Source of the DNA: a virus
Strand: one strand, 5' to 3'
IMG/VR virus record: IMGVR_UViG_3300031886_000026
Span: 1 to 29,487 of that record
DNA: 29,487 bases
Below, piece after piece: positions 27,157 to 29,487 of the stretch (within the stretch, counting starts at the first letter, position 1; every line of letters begins with the position of its first letter). Position numbers and translations under genes: made by a program. The notes beneath the pieces are model-generated. The model saw only the letters and a list, made by a program, of their open reading frames with translations, was not told the origin of the DNA and did no database searches.

Positions 27157-27186
27157 AAAAAACCCCCGAATACTCAGGGGTTTTTT
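27157..27186 (-). terminator. Hairpin terminator between tube protein and tape measure
   Basis: A 10-bp perfect stem (AAAAAACCCC paired with GGGGTTTTTT) encloses a 10-base loop. On the minus strand the stem is followed by T-rich sequence, as in an intrinsic terminator. Because both flanks are A/T tracts it could act in either direction. It lies 38 bases beyond the tube stop and 28 bases before the tape-measure ATG. It would reduce read-through and so keep the tape measure scarce relative to the tube subunit. Confidence 0.8.
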
Positions 27187-27224
27187 GAAGCTAATTTCTT
27201 AGCTCTTTATAAATCGCTCAATTA

Positions 27225-28682
27225 CTAGCAACTTGAACTAGCTACCCAAGTAGGCATTGGGTCATCACTAGAAGGAGCAAGCCCGGAAATATAAATTCCG
27301 TGTTCGTCATCCTCTGGCCCGCCAATTTGAGTACTAAAGGTAAGATCTACCGACTTATTGCTTCCAATATCGGATGTGATATTTTCGCTATCGATTCTAG
27401 CTCCCTTGAAGTCAAAAATCAACGAATCTTTAGCTTCTCCAGCGGTGCAAGACTCATTGTATTTCATTTGGACCTTAACGTTATGCTCTTCGCAATCGTC
27501 AAGCATGTTCGCAAGATTCCCGGTATTCAACTCTGAAACTAGAGCATTAACGGTCATCGAAGCCGTCACTGGGAAATCAACTACCCTAGAGAATGCGAAC
27601 CTGGATCCGATTCTGTCAATTGGTGTTCTAGACAGAGGGATAGAAAGGTTGAAGCTCTGAATATTGATTTCATCAACATCATTGAACAGGGACAGATCGG
27701 AAGGAATCGTTAGCTTTATGTCCCCCGGCCTAAGAGCGGTTGCGTGAACATTTCCACTATCCGCAGGAGGAAGAGAAAATTCCGTAGGTGTTATTGGAGA
27801 TCCCTTTTCCAGATCAACAGAAGGAACGCCAAGTTCTTTGGTTCCCTTATCGGATTTAGCGTTATACAACTCAACTGTTGCAGAAGCAGAAGGGATAGCT
27901 CCGACAGAAGCTTCGATGCTCCAGTCACTGAGATATCCGTTACCAAGGGCAATTGTTCCCTTGTTATCGTCCCCGCCTGAATAATTCACAGCATCCGTGC
28001 CTTCCGGAGAAGTCATGATGAAGAAGTTCTGTCCTTTGCCTGCGTCCTTCAAGTGAAGGCCGGCTGCGTTTTCAACGGTACTCCCGTTGATACCTTGAAC
28101 ATGAAGGTTCAAAAGACTTTCGTTTCTACCGTCTGTTGGGTAGTAATTGAAGTCCAAGTTAACTGTGGGTGGCTCCAGAACAAGAGAATCGATTCTAGCC
28201 AATTGGCCAAATTCATTAACATCTGTTCTATTGATAGTAAAACTATAATTAGCACTTTGAACTCTATGGATTTGTTGAACCAGATTTTCTACGGAACCTT
28301 CTGATTGTTCGCCGGGAATAATAAGATAACCGGTAGAGTTTACGTTATTTCCCTTGAAAGTTTCGTAATCGGCTTTCTTGTTATATAAAACGTGCTTTCC
28401 AGCCGAAGGGTTAGGATTGTTAAGAATTCCATAATCGGCTGCAGCGACTCCAAGATCTCCCGAGATAAAAGCCTGAAGGCAATTCGCGCTAGACCCCGGT
28501 GTCGCCCATTCGGTGGCAGTTGGATTCAGTTGATCGATACCGACGTCGGTAATATTGACGTCGCTCTCAGTACTGCTGCTTCCGTCGTAGCTCTTGATCT
28601 TCTTTAAAACGTAGTGAGCTCCGGTAGCGTTAGGACTAACGAAAAGGGCTTCACTTTGATAAATTACTCTGTTTCTGGCCAT
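27225..28682 (-). CDS. V: Probable major tail tube protein (gpV-like)
   Basis: This 485-residue protein lies directly upstream of the tape measure, where the tube subunit is expected. It looks beta-rich with two related halves. The first half has S-F-T-I-N-R-T-D-V, then L-E-P-P-T-V-N-L-D-F-N-Y. The second has I-Q-S-F-N-L-S-I-P-L-S, then R-I-G-S-R-F-A-F-S-R-V-V-D-F-P and V-D-L-T-F-S-T-Q-I. The second half is similar to the C-terminal domains of both genes downstream of the tape measure. Its length is about twice that of lambda gpV (246), consistent with a doubled tube domain or an added surface domain. A TATAAT box lies 17 bases before the ATG, no Shine-Dalgarno is visible, and a terminator follows, which suits a separately and strongly expressed gene. 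The tube role rests on position and paralogy. Confidence 0.72.
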   Translation of the reverse strand: MARNRVIYQSEALFVSPNATGAHYVLKKIKSYDGSSSTESDVNITDVGIDQLNPTATEWATPGSSANCLQAFISGDLGVAAADYGILNNPNPSAGKHVLYNKKADYETFKGNNVNSTGYLIIPGEQSEGSVENLVQQIHRVQSANYSFTINRTDVNEFGQLARIDSLVLEPPTVNLDFNYYPTDGRNESLLNLHVQGINGSTVENAAGLHLKDAGKGQNFFIMTSPEGTDAVNYSGGDDNKGTIALGNGYLSDWSIEASVGAIPSASATVELYNAKSDKGTKELGVPSVDLEKGSPITPTEFSLPPADSGNVHATALRPGDIKLTIPSDLSLFNDVDEINIQSFNLSIPLSRTPIDRIGSRFAFSRVVDFPVTASMTVNALVSELNTGNLANMLDDCEEHNVKVQMKYNESCTAGEAKDSLIFDFKGARIDSENITSDIGSNKSVDLTFSTQIGGPEDDEHGIYISGLAPSSDDPMPTWVASSSC

Positions 28683-28699
28683 GGTTTTATTTTGGTTGT

Positions 28700-28705
28700 A
28701 TTATA
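28700..28705 (-). promoter_or_regulatory. Candidate -10 box for the tube gene
   Basis: A perfect TATAAT on the minus strand sits in the 72-base gap upstream of the tube gene, 17 bases before its ATG. No good -35 match lies 16-18 bases upstream and there is no extended -10. If used, the leader would be only about 10 bases. A chance match in AT-rich DNA is possible. Confidence 0.35.
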
Positions 28706-28754
28706 GGCGTTCACGTACTATTACATTAGCTATATCATATTGTGAAGAAAAATA

Positions 28755-29487
28755 TTAACTTTGTTGCAAAAATCTCACAGAAATAACCTCGAAATCCAAG
28801 AATCCTAAATAAATAGATGGTGAAATTTGCTGTCGGACTCCCTCTCCCACCTTCGCAGTAACAACTCTATCTATCATGAAGAATGGCGATTTCTCGGCTA
28901 ATTTAGACTGATATGAAAAGGATTCGTCCTTTAAGTCCCCTTTTTCATTAATAGGATGATCGTCGAATCCGATAAGAGGGAAATGAACTGTGTGAGTATC
29001 TGCAAATATAGATGAAATTCCATCGAGTTGGTACATATTCTCCGCCATAACCACAGATTTAAACATAATAGTGGTCTCGGATTGACCCCCAAATGCAAAC
29101 CCTTTGTTTTCTATTGTTTCGCTATTTATAAATACAGCAGGCAAAACCTGATCATATGGAGATATCGCCTGCAATGTTTGATTGAACCTGCTATTCGTTT
29201 CGAATTTTTTCTCTACAATTAAATCATCTTCGTATAAATTAGTATTATATACGTTAAAGTCTTTTACTTTATATTTTGCCGTAATATTTAAATTATTGGA
29301 AGCAGAAGATCCGAAAAATACGATTCCTCCGTTTTCGTAGTCAATCCAATATCCGTAATCTGGATCATTTTTATTTAATAAAATTTCAGATTTATATATT
29401 TCAGGGATTCCATAACCGTATACCCACTGCTTATATGGGCTTGAGTATCTAAACACTCCATCTGGCAGTCGGTTGTCTTCGACGTAA
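28755..29487 (-). CDS. Virion structural protein upstream of the tube gene (5' end beyond window)
   Basis: The frame stays open to the right edge (…NRLPDGVFRYSSPYKQWVYG), so the GTG at 29456 is probably internal and about 243 residues of a longer protein are visible. The segment Y-W-I-D-Y-E-N-G-G-I-V-F-F-G followed by N-L-N-I-T-A-K-Y-K-V-K-D-F-N-V-Y resembles a D-Y-x-x-G-x-I-x-F strand pair that recurs in structural proteins near tail genes of aquatic phages (from memory). The rest is beta-rich with no recognised enzyme motif. Its place just before the tube gene suggests a neck, tail-completion or connector protein, but I cannot assign it further. It is separated from the tube gene by 72 bases. 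Confidence 0.6.
   Translation of the reverse strand, partial: YVEDNRLPDGVFRYSSPYKQWVYGYGIPEIYKSEILLNKNDPDYGYWIDYENGGIVFFGSSASNNLNITAKYKVKDFNVYNTNLYEDDLIVEKKFETNSRFNQTLQAISPYDQVLPAVFINSETIENKGFAFGGQSETTIMFKSVVMAENMYQLDGISSIFADTHTVHFPLIGFDDHPINEKGDLKDESFSYQSKLAEKSPFFMIDRVVTAKVGEGVRQQISPSIYLGFLDFEVISVRFLQQS

Noticed and set aside
27129-27224. Programmed-frameshift G/GT chaperone pair between tube and tape measure
   Set aside because: The gap is only 96 bases and holds a terminator; there is no room for such genes.
29454-29456. GTG at 29456 as the true start of the rightmost gene
   Set aside because: The frame continues open to the window edge with protein-like sequence and no ribosome-binding site is visible near this GTG.

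Overview
The window is a tail-morphogenesis block of a tailed phage or prophage with a long, flexible, lambda-type tail (siphovirus). Every gene I can support lies on the minus strand, so transcription runs from high to low coordinates. The gene order is essentially lambda V-H-M-L-K-I-J with two additions. Genes are packed with 1-8 nt overlaps or very short gaps, there is no stretch over 300 bases without a gene, and I see no tRNA, rRNA, CRISPR array, integrase or insertion sequence. The host cannot be named. The DNA is AT-leaning, and one gene has a textbook AAGGAGGT ribosome-binding site. Two tape-measure linkers resemble ones I associate from memory with aquatic viral sequences, which is only a weak hint of habitat.

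Layout in transcription order: (1) a structural protein cut off by the window end (29487-28755); (2) a short intergenic region with a TATAAT box; (3) the probable major tail tube protein (28682-27225); (4) a hairpin terminator (27186-27157); (5) a 5188-residue tape measure protein (27128-11562) filling more than half the window; (6) two tube-protein paralogues (11562-10729 and 10736-9972); (7) a tail-tip M protein with two M-like halves (9975-9052); (8) a tail-tip L protein with a probable Fe-S site and a carbohydrate-binding-like insertion (9050-8118); (9) a JAMM peptidase equal to the first half of lambda K (8118-7747); (10) tail assembly protein I (7725-6985); (11) the central tip/host-specificity protein J, at least 2326 residues, whose C-terminal part is a tandem array of fibronectin-III-like pairs and which runs off the left edge (6979-1).

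The tube protein would form the tail shaft, the tape measure would set its length, and the M/L/K/I/J products plus the two tube paralogues would build the tip that contacts the host.

The most unusual part is the tape measure. Between residues 539 and 2488 it carries eleven copies of a G-[HF]-V-P-N-[YF] motif. The basic spacing is about 83-87 residues, but some intervals are expanded to 199-458 residues. The expanded intervals hold sequences that look like independent domains, one protein-kinase-like and one resembling a standalone phage protein family. My inference is that this is a cargo-bearing tape measure whose passenger domains may enter the cell with the genome. Neither the cargo role nor any cleavage at the motif has been shown here.
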